Assembly (NCBI GenBank): GCA_019722365.1
Contig: JADFUC010002326.1
Span: 1 to 64,000, forward strand
Direction: 5' to 3'
Length of the DNA stretch: 64,000 nt
DNA from: Lithospermum erythrorhizon
Taxonomy: Eukaryota; Streptophyta; Magnoliopsida; Boraginales; Boraginaceae
Made by a program: the position numbers and the translations under genes. The notes under the pieces are model-generated. The model made no database searches. It had not been told where the DNA came from and saw only the letters and a program-made list of their open reading frames with translations. Within the stretch, counting starts at the first letter, position 1; the number at the start of each line of letters is the position of its first letter. Below are positions 32,786 through 44,719 of this stretch, in pieces.

Positions 32786-35700
32786 CTACCTCCTTGAACG
32801 TTTAGAAGGCCGTCTCGATGACCCTTCACTTTCACCATCTCTTCCATGCTTAGGTGGGGGTACATCTTTGCCTTTCTTTGGTGGCCGTCCGACATTCTTT
32901 TTCGAGGGACTGTCATCCCCCTTCAATTGTCTCCCACCACCACTCCCATTACGATTCCGTCTAGAAGGGCCAGTAACTTTCTTTTCTTCCACCTTTTTCT
33001 TCACTTTTAATGCCTGGACTGTGGGAAGGATGGTTTTACTACCCTTGGAATCATCCCCTGAACCTTTTAATGCCTCAAGTAACGACCCTTTAGCAGGAGA
33101 AGTCTTCTTGATCCTCTTTAAAAAGTCTGCAGCACCACGTTTTTTAGCTGCGTTGCTCAGTTCAGTTTTTTTCTTATCAACTGCCTTCATGTCTTCGCCT
33201 TTCTGAGCTGACCCAGATTGTTGTGAGCTGGAGCTCATATTTTGGTTACTACTAGGGTTGGATTGTGTTGGATTGCTGTTTGGACGGCTCTTGCTGCCCC
33301 TCCTTACACTCCTTGCACCTGTTACAGGCTTTTCTTTTAACCTGAACTTCATTGAATTATCATCTTCATTTGGAGTACTAGATGAGGATTTAACAGGTAG
33401 CTTCAGATGAAGTAGAGGCTTATTATCTGCTAGCGTCTCGGTCTTAGTAGCTGATGTAGAAGGCTTAACTGCAATGGAGCTCCTCTTTCGGCATACCACG
33501 ACAATAGCGGAAGTAGACCTATGCTTCACAAGCAAGGAGTCGGATGCCTCCAACTCAAACTTCGGTTGCAACTTCATGGATGTCGATTCATATATACGCT
33601 CACTCGTGTTTTTTAACTTCTTCAATTCTTCCATTACAAGGGTGCGAAGAGAGCTAGCAGCCTGGAATTCCGGAGATGATTTTGGGAAGAAAACAATGGC
33701 ATTGTTGAAGAGAAGCAAGAGGTCCAAGTAGAACTTCTTGGGGCAGGATGAATAAGACCCATCCTCAAGCCGGCCATGAACCAACTGAAGATCCACATGT
33801 TGGCGGATCATGTTATTGTATTCCTCTGTTTTCTGCATATGTTAATGGGACTGTTAGCTTTCAGGCTCTGTCTTATTCTATACAGTCAATAATTTTATTA
33901 TTTGGCTAATTTTCTCATACAGGGCAGTCTTCCCCAAAGAGACGGTTTAGAATTGAATTATGAATGAAATCCTAACACCAACATCGATTTTGTGGAAATT
34001 CGGGTGAGGCGCATAGAAAGATTAAAATAACCCAAGAGAGGAAAATCAATACATATGACTAGGCCGACCCCACAAACTTTATACAACTTTTAATACTCCC
34101 AAAAAGACATCTCTAAATGATGAATCTAAAGGCTCTAAGACGTTGGGCAAGAAGTGGAAGAAGACATTTTTTCCATGGTAGGGACCAGATCCGGAACCTA
34201 TTTGATGAAATAGAACTAATGCTCTATATCTCAACGTCAAGTCCGGTTCAACTAAACCTACATTAGAGGCTGCAGCCACAAAATACCTAATCTATTCCTG
34301 CGTTTTTCAGTTTCTAATGTTTCTTCATCTCTTGTCTTTATTCTTTATGGGTTCTTTTAAATAAAAAGTCATCCTAGATTTTCTTTTCTTTTTTGATAAA
34401 ACGAAGGTGACCCTAGATTTCTTTGAGAAGGAATGCAAGAAAATATAAAATCTAACAAATCAAAAAATCTTTTACTCCTCTGATGTGTTTTAAACTTTGA
34501 CGACAATTTTTTTAATATGTTGATAATATTTTGTGAAAAATATATTAAAATATAATATTACATCATACATTATTATTAACATTATATTTTGATTTAAAAT
34601 TATGAGATCAAAGTTTATTAATTTTGATTATTGAAAATACAGAGTAGACGATATTTTAGAAACACAGGAGTATTTAAAGTTTGCATCTCCTTTTCGATTG
34701 TCATTAACTGAGGAGCTTGACTAATTAATTTAAAGTTAATGGAGTTTGAGTCTAAAATTAATTTTATTTAAATATGGAGTGCAGTTTATTCTTTCTGCGA
34801 GTTTTGACATAAACTGAAAGATAGGGGGTATACAAATATTATTTACCAAAAATAGTACACCGTATATCTTATTATCCCCTATTATCTCATTCTAAGTAAC
34901 CGTATCATATAATTTTATTTTCAATTGGCAATTACATCTTCTACAACATAATCTGGACATAATTGTCAATTTGTCATATCTCAGCTTGTAAATTGAGAAA
35001 TATAATAATAAAAATTTAGGACATAAAAAAGTATTATTGTCAAATAAACCAATAACAGCACATACATTAATTGGTAAATGCAATAAAGGGAAATGCTATT
35101 TCTTAATTTTTTTAGTATAAAATTATTATAGGTAGGGTAGAAGATACTCCAATAGAGGCACAATTTTATCATTTTAGAATTATCCATTAACTAAAATCAT
35201 TTGGGAGTAGATAATACTATTATTAAAAATTGAAGTCATTAAAAACTTGTCAAATTTAACAAAACAATCGAATAATAATTACCTGACTATCAAGCCGGTG
35301 GTCGAAAACCGAACCGTGCTCATGCGACCTGATCACATCTAAAAAGGCGATCAACGGCTCAGATTTCACCAAACTCTCCGTCCGCTTAATCTCCACCGTG
35401 TTTACAACCTCAACCTTATCTCCACTCATCCATTATCCTCTCCTCCCTCCCTCTCCTCCTCCTCTTCCTCGTCGTTAAACTCGCGCTACTCTGCACTTCG
35501 CTACTCTCCTTCGTATTCGTCGTCGTTCGATCCTCCACCGTGTCACCACCCTGTAACTCACCCGAGTCACCGCCACGCAACTCACCCGAGTCACCCAACT
35601 TTCTATCCGAGCTAAAATGACCCGAGTCATCGCCAACCGGTTTCCGGTCCGAATTGGGATTCAAACCGGACCCAGTTCGATTCCCGCTTGAATTCGACTC

Positions 35701-36566
35701 GTTAACAGACCGGTTCTCGTCGTCTCCCGACGGTTCCTTACAAATTTCTTCCTCCAATTTCTTACCGGAATCATTTTTTCCGTTTTCTGATCTTTCAGCC
35801 TCTTCCTTAATCGAATTTAAATTATCACTATTTTTATTATCAATAATATTTATATCATTATTATTATCCTTCTCCAGATCTGACCGGTTTACGCCATTGT
35901 TTTCCGGTTCGTTAGCTTTTGAGCTCATTTCCCTCTCATCTTCCAATCTCTTCACTTGACTCTGCAAAGATCTGCTCAAGCATACAAATCAAAAAATTCA
36001 AAAAATAAATCAAAAATTCAAAACCTACAACAAAATAACTTAAAAAATAAAATTTTTTTTTTTTCAAAAATTAAATTAAAAAAATAAATAATCGGTATTT
36101 ACTGGATCGAGAGATCGTATCGTTGAACCTCCTTTTTCAGCTCCGCCACTCTCAGCTTCCTAAGCTCCTCAAGAAAAGGCACCGTGACGTCATATCCGTC
36201 GGTGATGACGTCATCGCGAACCGTTCCTCCGCCGCCTCCGGTGGTGGTGGTGAAGCGGCGTTGGAGGTCATGGAATTTATTCTGACAGATTTGTGGAGTC
36301 ACAGATTTGTCTTGACGAGTTTGAAGCTCCATAGCTATAGCCTCCCAATCTTTAAGGCCGTGACGTTTCACGGCGGAGGCTAATAAAAGCTCCTCCCATG
36401 TCGACCAGTCCACCACCACCTCCGACGACGGAATATTTAATTCCGCCGCCTCCTTCGTCGCCGGAGTATTTAATTCCGCCGCGGGAGTATCACTAATAAT
36501 ATTATTATTAGTGATGTTGTTTGGGTTTGACATAGCAGTTTGAAAATTCGTGGGTTCTGTAAACAT
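32786..36566 (-). CDS. Myb/SANT plus bromodomain chromatin protein, three exons
   Basis: Exons on the minus strand are 36,566-36,103, 35,971-35,283 and 33,832-32,786, with donors ca/gtaaat and cag/gtaatt and acceptors gagcag and atgcag. Exon 1 encodes a SANT/Myb-like domain (residues about 54-105, WSTWEELLLASAVKRHG, KDWEAIAMEL). Exon 2 has a coiled-coil-like SLQSQVKRLEDERE, a long acidic Asn/Ser-rich region, a basic RKRRRRG patch and the bromodomain start (PLIAFLDVIRSHEHGSVF). Exon 3 completes the bromodomain (IRQHVDLQLVHGRLEDGSYS, LLLLFNNAIVFFP) and ends in a Lys/Arg-rich tail with KKRGAADFLKRIKK and the AT-hook-like GRPPKKGK. This matches a plant nuclear protein family with Myb and bromodomain (the Arabidopsis AT2G44430/AT3G60110 type), expected to bind acetyl-lysine histones. 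The basic patch and the bromodomain are in different frames: exons 1 and 2 total 1153 bases, one too many, so there is a net one-base shift near 35,420-35,460. It is either an assembly error or a broken gene. Confidence 0.85.
33833..35282 (-). other. Large second intron of the bromodomain gene
   Basis: This 1.45-kb intron interrupts the bromodomain after LDSQ in phase 0. It is AT-rich and holds a 66-codon minus-strand frame (34,079-34,279) with no recognisable domain, judged to be chance or an old repeat. Confidence 0.6.
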
Positions 36567-36569
36567 GAA

Positions 36570-37450
36570 AACATGTGAATATAGTTATATACATACACAA
36601 ATTTATTATTATTATACACAAATTTATTAATATAAATATGTGAATATAGTTATTTAGAATTACATAGAGATATATTATACGAGTATATAAATTTAGTTAT
36701 GTTTATTTAATATTTATGAATTTAAATAAGTTTATTTTTGGTAGAACATGTTTGAATGAAATGCATACATGTCGAAAAAAGAAAGGAGGCTAGGGCTTAT
36801 TGATTTAGTTCGTGTTTTTGCTTCCCGATTCAAATGGTTGTCTAAGTAAGTAGTCTTTGATTTAATTTATATTTGAGTATAGAATATTGTTTTGTTAATA
36901 ATTGATTTGATTGGGCCATTTAATTTTAAATTTTAGGTTTTAGAGAATGCAGAGCTTGGTGTGGGGTGGGGGCGGGGGTAAGGTGGGTTTTATCTGTTAG
37001 AGAGAGAGAGAGAAGTCTTGTTTGTTAGGTTGGGCCTGAATTGGAGCACACTAGTTCTCTTGTTTCACAACTTTGGAGGATAGACTTATGACTTGCCACA
37101 AATCGAACTGGATCGAACCTGCTCGGGTTGAATTCCTTTTAATAATCATCAAGTTAAATCGAATCTTAATGTTTGGATTTTATTTTAAATTGAGTTTCGT
37201 CGAACTTGCATCAAGATTACAGAACCAAGTCTCAACCCTTTGCCGACTGAAATAAACCCTTCTCGATGTCGATTTAATTTGAGCACTTTCAATTATAAAA
37301 TTCAATGTTTCATGTGTTAATACATATTACTAATTGACATTTATAATTTAATAATTATGCATAATAATTTTCGAATCAGATTGAGTTTATGTCTCGAAAT
37401 TGATTGGGTATAAAATAAATGTTTATACCTCGGTTTAAAACACCCCGTCA
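36570..37450. other. Upstream flank of the bromodomain gene, no other gene seen
   Basis: This should include the gene's promoter and 5' leader. An agagagagagag run at about 37,000 could be a GAGA-type element, which is common in plant promoters. No other supported feature. Confidence 0.35.
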
Positions 37451-37789
37451 AATTTTCGAAATTCTAATATTTCAATTTTTTGAGGCAAAATAATTAAAAC
37501 AATTATGGTAATTTATACGCATATTTAATGTTTGATTTTCGTGACAAAAACTTCTGTTTTTTTAAACAACTAAATGGGTCAAAACCCCAAGCAAACCATA
37601 ACAAAAAGTCAATACAAAGTCCAACTCAAAGTGGATACGTCCGGACATTGGGACGTGTCAAGTGAGCCGCCCGGCCGCCCGGTTCGGTACGGTGCCGAAT
37701 CGAACGGCCCCGCCAGTTCGGGCGCCCCTGCCTAATCGGCCCGGGCCGTGTCCGCTTTAAACCTGGTCTCGGTGGCTTTTTACGGGTAA

Positions 37790-38205
37790 CGCCAAATTTA
37801 GACGCTACCACGCTTTTAAATCACGCCATAAGAAATTAAGATAAAATAAACGCGAACGCTTTCACATAAAAGTGGGTAATCGCTTCAAAGCAAGGCTCGT
37901 GAACAAACGCTGCGTAATGTCTTATTAGACGCTACCACGCTAATTATCACCATCTGTTTTCGAACGCTTGCTATTACAACGGCTTATTTTGAGTGAATAA
38001 ACGCTACCACGCCTTATCCAAATACGGTAACGCTGGGATCTCAAAGTACGGCGTTTTCGAACGCCAGAAGATAACGTTAGTATTGGGCGTAATAAACATT
38101 ACCACCTTCCTCGATCAAACGTGGTAACGTTTGTCTTAAACGGCTAGTTTTATATCCGATAGCATTAAACGTTACCACGTTTATACTGACGTGGTAACGC
38201 ACCCT
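37790..38205 (+). repeat. Palindrome cluster 1 (acgctaccacgc family)
   Basis: At least eight copies of gacgctaccacgc, aacgctaccacgcc, aaacgttaccacgtt or their complements lie here. The best hairpin is cgttaccacgt..acgtggtaacg at about 38,168-38,196. A TATA box (ctataaatagggagg, 38,240) follows and would drive the hAT gene. Confidence 0.7.
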
Positions 38206-38239
38206 CAGAGGATTCTTGACATTCCACCATTATTGGCCT

Positions 38240-40626
38240 CTATAAATAGGGAGGACCACAAACTTGTTTTCTCACAAATCCTAAGCAATCTAAACACAAT
38301 CAAAGCAATTCTTGTATATTCATAAGCATTCTTGATAGAAATTAAATAATTTCTTTTATAATCATAAGTATTCTTGATCATAGTCAAAGCAATCAGGTAT
38401 ATTTTAATTCAGAGGCTTAATCTCATCGATCTTCAAAGCTCGCTATGCTCCGGATTCGTATTCTATCTTTAACTTGTTATTTGCTATATTTTGTTGTTTA
38501 CATTTTATAATGGCCCCTAAACGAATTAGCTTAGTGCTACCAATTCAAATAACCTTGTTAATTTAGAAGATGATGTACTTATGGAGTCACTACCCGTAAT
38601 TAATTCTCAATCTAGTGTTAATATGAGTAATAATGAGAGAAAAAAAGTTCATGGCCTGGAACCACTTTGACGGCGCAGAAACAAAAATGCATATCAGCAT
38701 CAATTGCATTAAAACGGAGCAAGTGTGGAACCGGCCAAGTGTATACTTAAATAACAAACATCAAATAACTATGATGTTGTTCTCAAAGTGGGAAATGGGT
38801 GCGCAATCAACAATTAATACTCAAACCTTTGGAAATTTTAGTTTTAATGAGTTTTTTTTATAAAATGAGAGTCACCTAAATTTGTAATCGTAGTAATTTG
38901 CCTTTAATTTTTGTGATGGATGCATGCTTTTATCTATTGATTCAAAGGGTTATTAACTCTCGAGGCTCATCGTATCCCCTGCTCTACTTTTATGTAGTAT
39001 CGGGTATTCAAATATTTTAAAGATCAAAAAAGAACTTATAGTAGCATTTATGAATACTTTGCCTTGAAAATTTTGTTTGACGGTGACATTGTTTGATGAT
39101 TTTTATATAACGTGTGTTACATGTCATCGATTGATATAGATTGGGTTTTACAAAGAAGAATTATATATTTTCGATCTTGCTAAAACATAACAACGCATAA
39201 ATTTCCGGCGTATTGTTACATGTGCTCAAGAATATAATTGCTTGAATAAAATCGCTTTATTTCCTTTCTGATAATGCATCGGCAAACAATGTAGCTAATA
39301 CACACTTAAAATGGAATGTAAACCGGATTATAATGAACTCTTTCATGTTAGATGTTTATGTCATACTTCAACAATTAGTTGCTATGACGGAATTAAGGTT
39401 GTTTTATGATGAATTTATCTAACTATTGGGAAGCTCTGCTCATTTGATTAATACGGAGGAACGGTAAGAAACATGCATATAAAAAAATAGTTGAAGATGG
39501 ATCAAAAGTTTAAAATTAATCATGGATGTCGATATCAGATGGAATTCTACTTTACGATCTCCTAGTAATGCGTATACATAAGCTTATAAAGTTGCTAGTT
39601 TCTAAATTTTATTCCATGTATGCTCCTAACGATCCATATTATAATTCGCTGAAATATGAAAACGGGAAATATTGCTATGAATTGCTTAGGTTTTAGTCAG
39701 TCTAAGTGAAAGATTATACTAAAGTTTTTTATAGTCAATATAGTCCTAATATTCATTTAGCTCGAACGTAGTTAATCTCAATGCATATGTGATACTCATA
39801 GAAAGAATATGTTGTTATGATATGGTTCCACATGAAAGACAAGTTTAAAAGTATTTTCATCATTTACCTCATGCATATGTTATCAAAAAGCATTTTGATA
39901 CTCATATTCAACTTGGTGTTGTGCAGATCAATATAGAGTTTTATAAAGTTTTACTTACTCACATAATGAAGTACTTGAAAATTATGATCATAAAAAATAT
40001 TGTGATGAAATTGAAACTTATTTATATACGATGTATAATAATTTTAAGGTTAAACATCATCTTAGTCTCCCTAGTCGACCTACACCATCTCTTGGTACGT
40101 CAAGTCAATTTTGAGTAAAAATTAGAAGTCAACACAATCACCTTAAGAATGCATTGGAGTCCCAACATGGTTCATCTACATCCTCATCATCCGAATCGTA
40201 AGCTAATGAATTAACTCTGTATTTGAAAACAGCTTTTTGACACGAATCAATACACAAAGACAACCCTTTCAATCTTTTTAAAATGGTAGTCTATGAAGGC
40301 AAGTACATTCGATTTTATCTTAAGACGGTGAGTGCATTGCTATACCCATGTCTACAATAGTGCTTTAATCGGCATTTAGCATGGCGGCTTCAATATACCA
40401 AAGACGCTCATACAATGTTTCGCAATTGAAGTTTGTGTAAAGAATCATGATCGGACGCCGACCAACGAAGCAAGATGTCGATCCATTACGACGAAAATGA
40501 TATGAACACATGCTCGATGACCTTGTTTTATATCAAGATATTCTGGGCCGGGAAGAGGCGGGCAGATGCCGATCAAGATGATCAAGATGTTTCTTCGGGT
40601 GATGAATTAGACTTCGATGAGTTGTA
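38240..40626 (+). pseudogene. hAT transposase gene remnant
   Basis: Pieces of an Ac-type hAT transposase appear in order though in changing frames. These are a damaged BED-finger start (WNHFDG near 38,655), IDWVLQRRIIYF (39,130), the conserved SDNASANNVANTHLKW (39,270-39,310), an FHVRC-like block (39,340), NEVLENYDHKKYCDEIETYL (39,965-40,025), an IHKDNPFN block (40,250) and a degraded dimerisation domain (YEGKYI, 40,290), then an acidic end DQDVSSGDELDFDEL before TAA. Intact relatives are 600-700 residues. The promoter TATA is at 38,240. Numerous stops show it cannot make a full transposase. Confidence 0.65.
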
Positions 40627-40739
40627 ATTTAGACGTATTTTTAATTAATTATGTAAAACTCCTCGCCCAGACGAAAGTATAAATCAAGCAGATGGCTTAA
40701 TAATAATAAAATTATCATTTATTCTATGAAGTTAAAGTT

Positions 40740-41225
40740 GTTTAGCTTTAATATTTTTGTAACAAACGTGTACACGTTTAATAAGCGTTGGCACGTTAAA
40801 CTCTCTCACAAAATAAATTAAAGTCTGTTGTAACAAACGTGTGCACGCTTATTTGGAACGTCGGGACGTTAAAAGCAAAAAATAAAGTATTGTGAAAATG
40901 TGTACACGCTTAATTACGCGTACACGTTAAGAACCACTCAAACGAAAGGTATTCTCGATCATTTTTTATCTAAACGTTACCCCGCCTCAGACAAACGGCG
41001 AGCCCCCGCTTCCTCGATTTAAACGTCAGACGTTAGTGCCAATGTAAATAAAGTCTGTGAATAAACGCGGTACATCGCGCATTGTTGTACACGTTTAAGA
41101 ACCACTCAAAACGCCATTCCTCGATCGCTTTTGTCCCTAAACGCTACCCCGCCCGTAATAAATGTTGCCTGCCTGCACAACGGCACTCGCCTCGATTTAA
41201 GCTGCTACTACGCTTAAATCGTGAA
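40740..41225 (+). repeat. Palindrome cluster 2
   Basis: Variants here include aacgtgtacacgtttaat, cgtgtgcacgctta, acgcgtacacgttaag and aaacgctaccccgcc. The core has drifted from taccacg toward tacacg, but the spacing and palindromic style are the same as in cluster 1. It separates the hAT gene from the second gene. Confidence 0.6.
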
Positions 41226-41420
41226 AACCAGCTTAATATGGTTCCAAGCGTTGAATTCATAACACAATTTGCTAATTCCAAACTTCCAAAACTAAAATCT
41301 TTCAATCCAATCCTCAAATCTCCTCCAACTATTATATTTAACATATTCATTTACTCAATTTGTCCAAATTAGTATCAATAAACATATTCAATTATTACTC
41401 AATTGCTTCAATTTTAAAAA

Positions 41421-42670
41421 ATGGGACCAAGAAGAGTTCAAAGAGGAAAAGAAAAAGTTCAAGACGAAGAGGTTGCAACTCGGGGAATGAGAAAGAGAAA
41501 CCGAAACAACCCTCCACCGTCACCATCACCACCACCGTCCGAGTCCGAGTCCGATGGCAATAATGAGGGGGGCAATAATGAAGGGGGCGAGCAATGCCGA
41601 TAAATCCAAACACGTAAAGAAATGGATCAGACGCCGATCAAGCGGAAATTATGGAGTAACGGGTAATATTTCGTTTTGGACTATTATCAAATACCAAACT
41701 TGTTCTAATTGCAACTTTTGTTGGTAATTGGAATTCTAATATTAGTCGATCAATTTCATAATTCGCTTTAAGGTTGTTAATTCGAATGGGGTCATGGTCA
41801 CATTTAATATTAATGGTGTCCGTGGTAGTTTTACGGAAGATGATTTAGATAGAGCATGCATGAGTAGGGCGGATACTATGGGGATTATCTAGAAAGAGGG
41901 TGGCAAAAGTATCCGCTGACTATGGAGGATCATAAGGGCGATTCTTAACAATGGTCGTAGGCTAAGAAACTTACATACGTATAAGTACAATTTGAATGGC
42001 CTCAAAGATTATTTGAAGGTCTTTTCGTGGCCTTTTGCCCACTAATAGTGGGGCCGTAGCTTTACTTTATGTTACGCTTTTTGTTACGTGGCCTTAGTTG
42101 TTGGGTTTCAAGTTAATTTACCGCATATGATGATTGAACATACGAGCTACCAGAAGAATAAGCCCCGCATCACATATGGCAATTTATCATCCTCATATGT
42201 TTGTTAATGTCCAAAATGTTCCCATTTTACCTGTCAACAAATGGTACAATATGTTGGAAAGTATGATCAAAAACACCATTTTGCCCAGGTTGTATATGGG
42301 AGGGTGTATCATGTCCCCAAGGAAGTTTTCGAATTTGAGCTCACAGGACGAGCTGCTATGGGAGGGGTGCTTAACAAAGTTGTCCACCCCCAATGCCGCC
42401 ATTAGGATGGACACCAAGTAATGGGGAGCCACTAACCTATCCACAACCCGATTTCTGTGCATCGACCGAAGCAGGGCCCTCCTATGGAACATCCGATCGA
42501 GCTTTGTTGGAGATGCTAAACACCGGCATGAGCAAAATGTTTACCGAGATTTTGTGCATAAGGCAGAGCATCAATAAGTGCGGCCTCGATCGATTAATCT
42601 ACTCATGCAAGTAGAGGATATGAAGTTGATGGACGCAGGGTATTCACGACCACTACCACCGCATTAGCTT
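41421..42670 (+). pseudogene. Second transposon-type gene in the composite element
   Basis: A start MGPRRVQRGKEKVQDEE with a Pro/Ser/Glu low-complexity stretch is followed, in shifted frames, by MVTFNINGVRGSFTEDDLDR (41,790-41,850), TYKYNLNGLKDYLKVFSWP (41,975-42,030), FTLCYAFCYVALVVGFQVNL (42,060-42,120) and VVYGRVYHVPKEVF (42,290-42,330). The order and style recall the plant transposon-associated proteins found in Athila-like elements and in the family called putative plant transposon protein. I cannot assign it firmly. Stops are frequent and a likely intron lies near 41,660-41,770. Confidence 0.35.
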
Positions 42671-42914
42671 GATTTACTCCTAAAACATACGAGTGAATGT
42701 GTTTTGGTTTATGTTATTAAGTGTACTTTCAAACAATTATGGTTTATTTTATTTTATAGTCATGTACGGTGTTCGAACAATTTAGTATTTATGGTTTGCA
42801 TTTTAGTATTTGAACAATTATACGCTTGTAGTTAAGTTCTGTCATTTTATCTTGTGTTGTTTCTATTGTCGACTTTCGGTTTGTGTTGTTTCTAAAATCT
42901 GCATTCTGCTTGTA

Positions 42915-43095
42915 TTCTGCGTTAAACGTGGTAACGCTTATATTAACGTTACCACGTTAATTCCTAGATTTATTTCATGGCTTTAAACGTTACCACGCCT
43001 AGAGTAAATGCTACTAATGCTAATTTCATATTTACCATGCACCTTACTAAACGCTACCACGCCTAATTATAAGCGTGGTAACGCTTTTATTACCG
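42915..43095 (+). repeat. Palindrome cluster 3
   Basis: The first hairpin (42,925-42,958) is a perfect 12-base stem, aacgtggtaacg paired with cgttaccacgtt, over a 10-base AT loop. A second near-perfect one (about 43,050-43,085) joins aaacgctaccacgc with gcgtggtaacgctt. Single copies lie between them. Confidence 0.85.
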
Positions 43096-43455
43096 GCCTG
43101 CGGGGCTCAACCGAACTCCGACCGGCGCCCTCGCGTGGGCTCGAACTGGCCCGGTCAGCTCAACTCTGGCCCTATCCACTCTCGCTTATAAACGGATCGG
43201 GTGGGCCTTCGTGGGGCCTGCTGGCCGGATCGACCCGAACCGCTACCGGCCAAGCTCGTGAATAGTCTGGCGGGCCCGATTCGCTTGCCACGCCTATCGA
43301 CGCCAACCCTACTTACTACGGATTAAGATCGTGAACGATTCGCTAGTAAATCCATATCGATATCGGGTTTACACTGCTCGAACTCATAAAACGAAGTTCC
43401 GGATTCAATTCAGACAACAATATTTTAAATATAATTAATTCTTTCTCGCTTTTTC

Positions 43456-43668
43456 TTGACGCCAGATATTGTTGATAAATGTACAAAAATTAAAAATAGT
43501 GAATTGTTTCCATACTGTGAAATCCGTTTGAACGGTGACATTGAATTTTTTTCAAATAAATCCACTTTTGATGAAGAAATTCAAGATTTCGAGATAATGA
43601 TCAATCAATGTGATTATCGTAATTTAATGAACTACTCTGGTGAAAATGTTCAGAAGTTTAGAGTTTAA
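43456..43668 (+). CDS. Hypothetical 70-residue protein
   Basis: The frame begins MTPDIVDKCTKIKNSELFPY and ends ENVQKFRV. Composition (Ile, Asn, Phe, Asp, Cys) looks protein-like, and after the stop the same strand resumes with an acidic EDEFEDDTVPLKP frame, as if one longer protein had been broken at 43,668. No domain is recognised and no splice sites or promoter support it. It lies just outside the right border proposed for the hAT-like element. Confidence 0.25.
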   Translation: MTPDIVDKCTKIKNSELFPYCEIRLNGDIEFFSNKSTFDEEIQDFEIMINQCDYRNLMNYSGENVQKFRV

Positions 43669-43669
43669 A

Positions 43670-44360
43670 AATAATTGTAATTTGTAGCTACTATCATGCA
43701 GAATAATGTTGAGGATGAATTTGAAGATGATACAGTGCCTTTGAAACCTGTTATGTGAAAGTCGACTCTTTTGGAGTCTAACACCTCTCTAACAGACTTC
43801 TATATATTCCTTATAGACAAATCTATTTTTTATGGAAGTTTAAACTTTCCCCACCGTCTCGAGGTTCCTTGGCCAAAGGGTCAGAAATCGGTGGACGTGC
43901 CCTAGTTAGAAACCCCGCAAGAAAGCAGGACTAATAGGACACGAAACTTAAGCACCCCCGCAATATTTTACCAAAGTATCAATACCATACGGATTCAAAC
44001 CCACAACATCAAGATGTCTCCATCCCAATCACTCTCATTACTTATCACTCAGCTTACGCCCCTAAGCGCACCTTTATAAAAAAAAAAAACTGATCATACA
44101 TGTCGTCAAAACCTATTTTCAAGGCCCAAAATTTTGACCATTTTACCTCTATCGATCGTGACGGAGTCACTGAAAGCACTTCCAACCCACACTCCATGTA
44201 GTCGTTAATATAAATAAAAAATTGATACACAAATATTTAATCAATGCACCAAAACGTGGGCTCGTCAGATATCGAATGAATGGTGCATTTGTTGTCAGTA
44301 CAACTAAATATTTCAAGTGGCTGTTTCTATAATAGCTCAGCACACAATGGATACTGAGCA
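43670..44360. other. Intergenic, no gene recognised
   Basis: Text at 44,170-44,270 (cttccaacccacactccatg, aatgcaccaaaa) recurs at 48,115-48,345, so it belongs to the dispersed AT-rich repeat described next. Confidence 0.4.
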
Positions 44361-44710
44361 AACCAATGCCCCACGTGTTTGGTTTTGATTTTTTGATATT
44401 AACATTTTGAAATACCATTCAACATAACAATATATCACTTAATTAATTTAAAATTTATCAGGATATATATTAACACAAAACGGATCATGATATATATTAT
44501 TAACAAAAATTAAAATATAATAATAATAAGTTTATTCACATTCATATAAACGATTAATTTGTTTAACACAATTATTTATAATTACTAATTTTAACATTTT
44601 CAAACATTCAAAAAACTTAAAATATAATTCAAAATTCCTAAAACAAACCTAAAATTATAACATACCAATCACAATATCCAAAGTTATAATTTTCAACCTA
44701 CAAAAGATAT
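44360..44710 (+). repeat. AT-rich dispersed repeat, copy 1
   Basis: It runs ccaatgccccacgtg, atattaacattttg, tttatcaggatatatattaa, ggatcatgatatatattatt, cataaacgatta-like text and ccaaagttataattttcaac. Copies 2 and 3 share the order. No open frame. Confidence 0.75.
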
Positions 44711-44719
44711 AACATACCC

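Larger units (their letters stand above)
37450..43400 (+). mobile_element. Composite hAT-like element with hairpin clusters
   Basis: The unit is roughly symmetric: GC-rich ends with ggcccg-type words (37,660-37,780 and 43,095-43,310), then clusters of acgctaccacg/cgtggtaacg palindromes just inside, a decayed hAT transposase gene, a middle cluster, and a second decayed transposon-type gene. GC-rich ggcccg text and repeated subterminal motifs are known at ends of plant hAT elements. Exact terminal repeats and an 8-base target duplication were not identified, so the borders are approximate. Confidence 0.45.

Noticed and set aside
32775..33206. 143-codon plus-strand frame
   Set aside because: It is the antisense of exon 3 of the bromodomain gene, and its Pro/Phe-rich composition mirrors the Lys/Arg/Gly-rich tail on the real strand.
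34079..34279. 66-codon minus-strand frame in the bromodomain gene intron
   Set aside because: No recognisable domain, and it lies inside a well-supported intron.
35654..35959. 101-codon plus-strand frame
   Set aside because: Antisense of the acidic region of exon 2 of the bromodomain gene.
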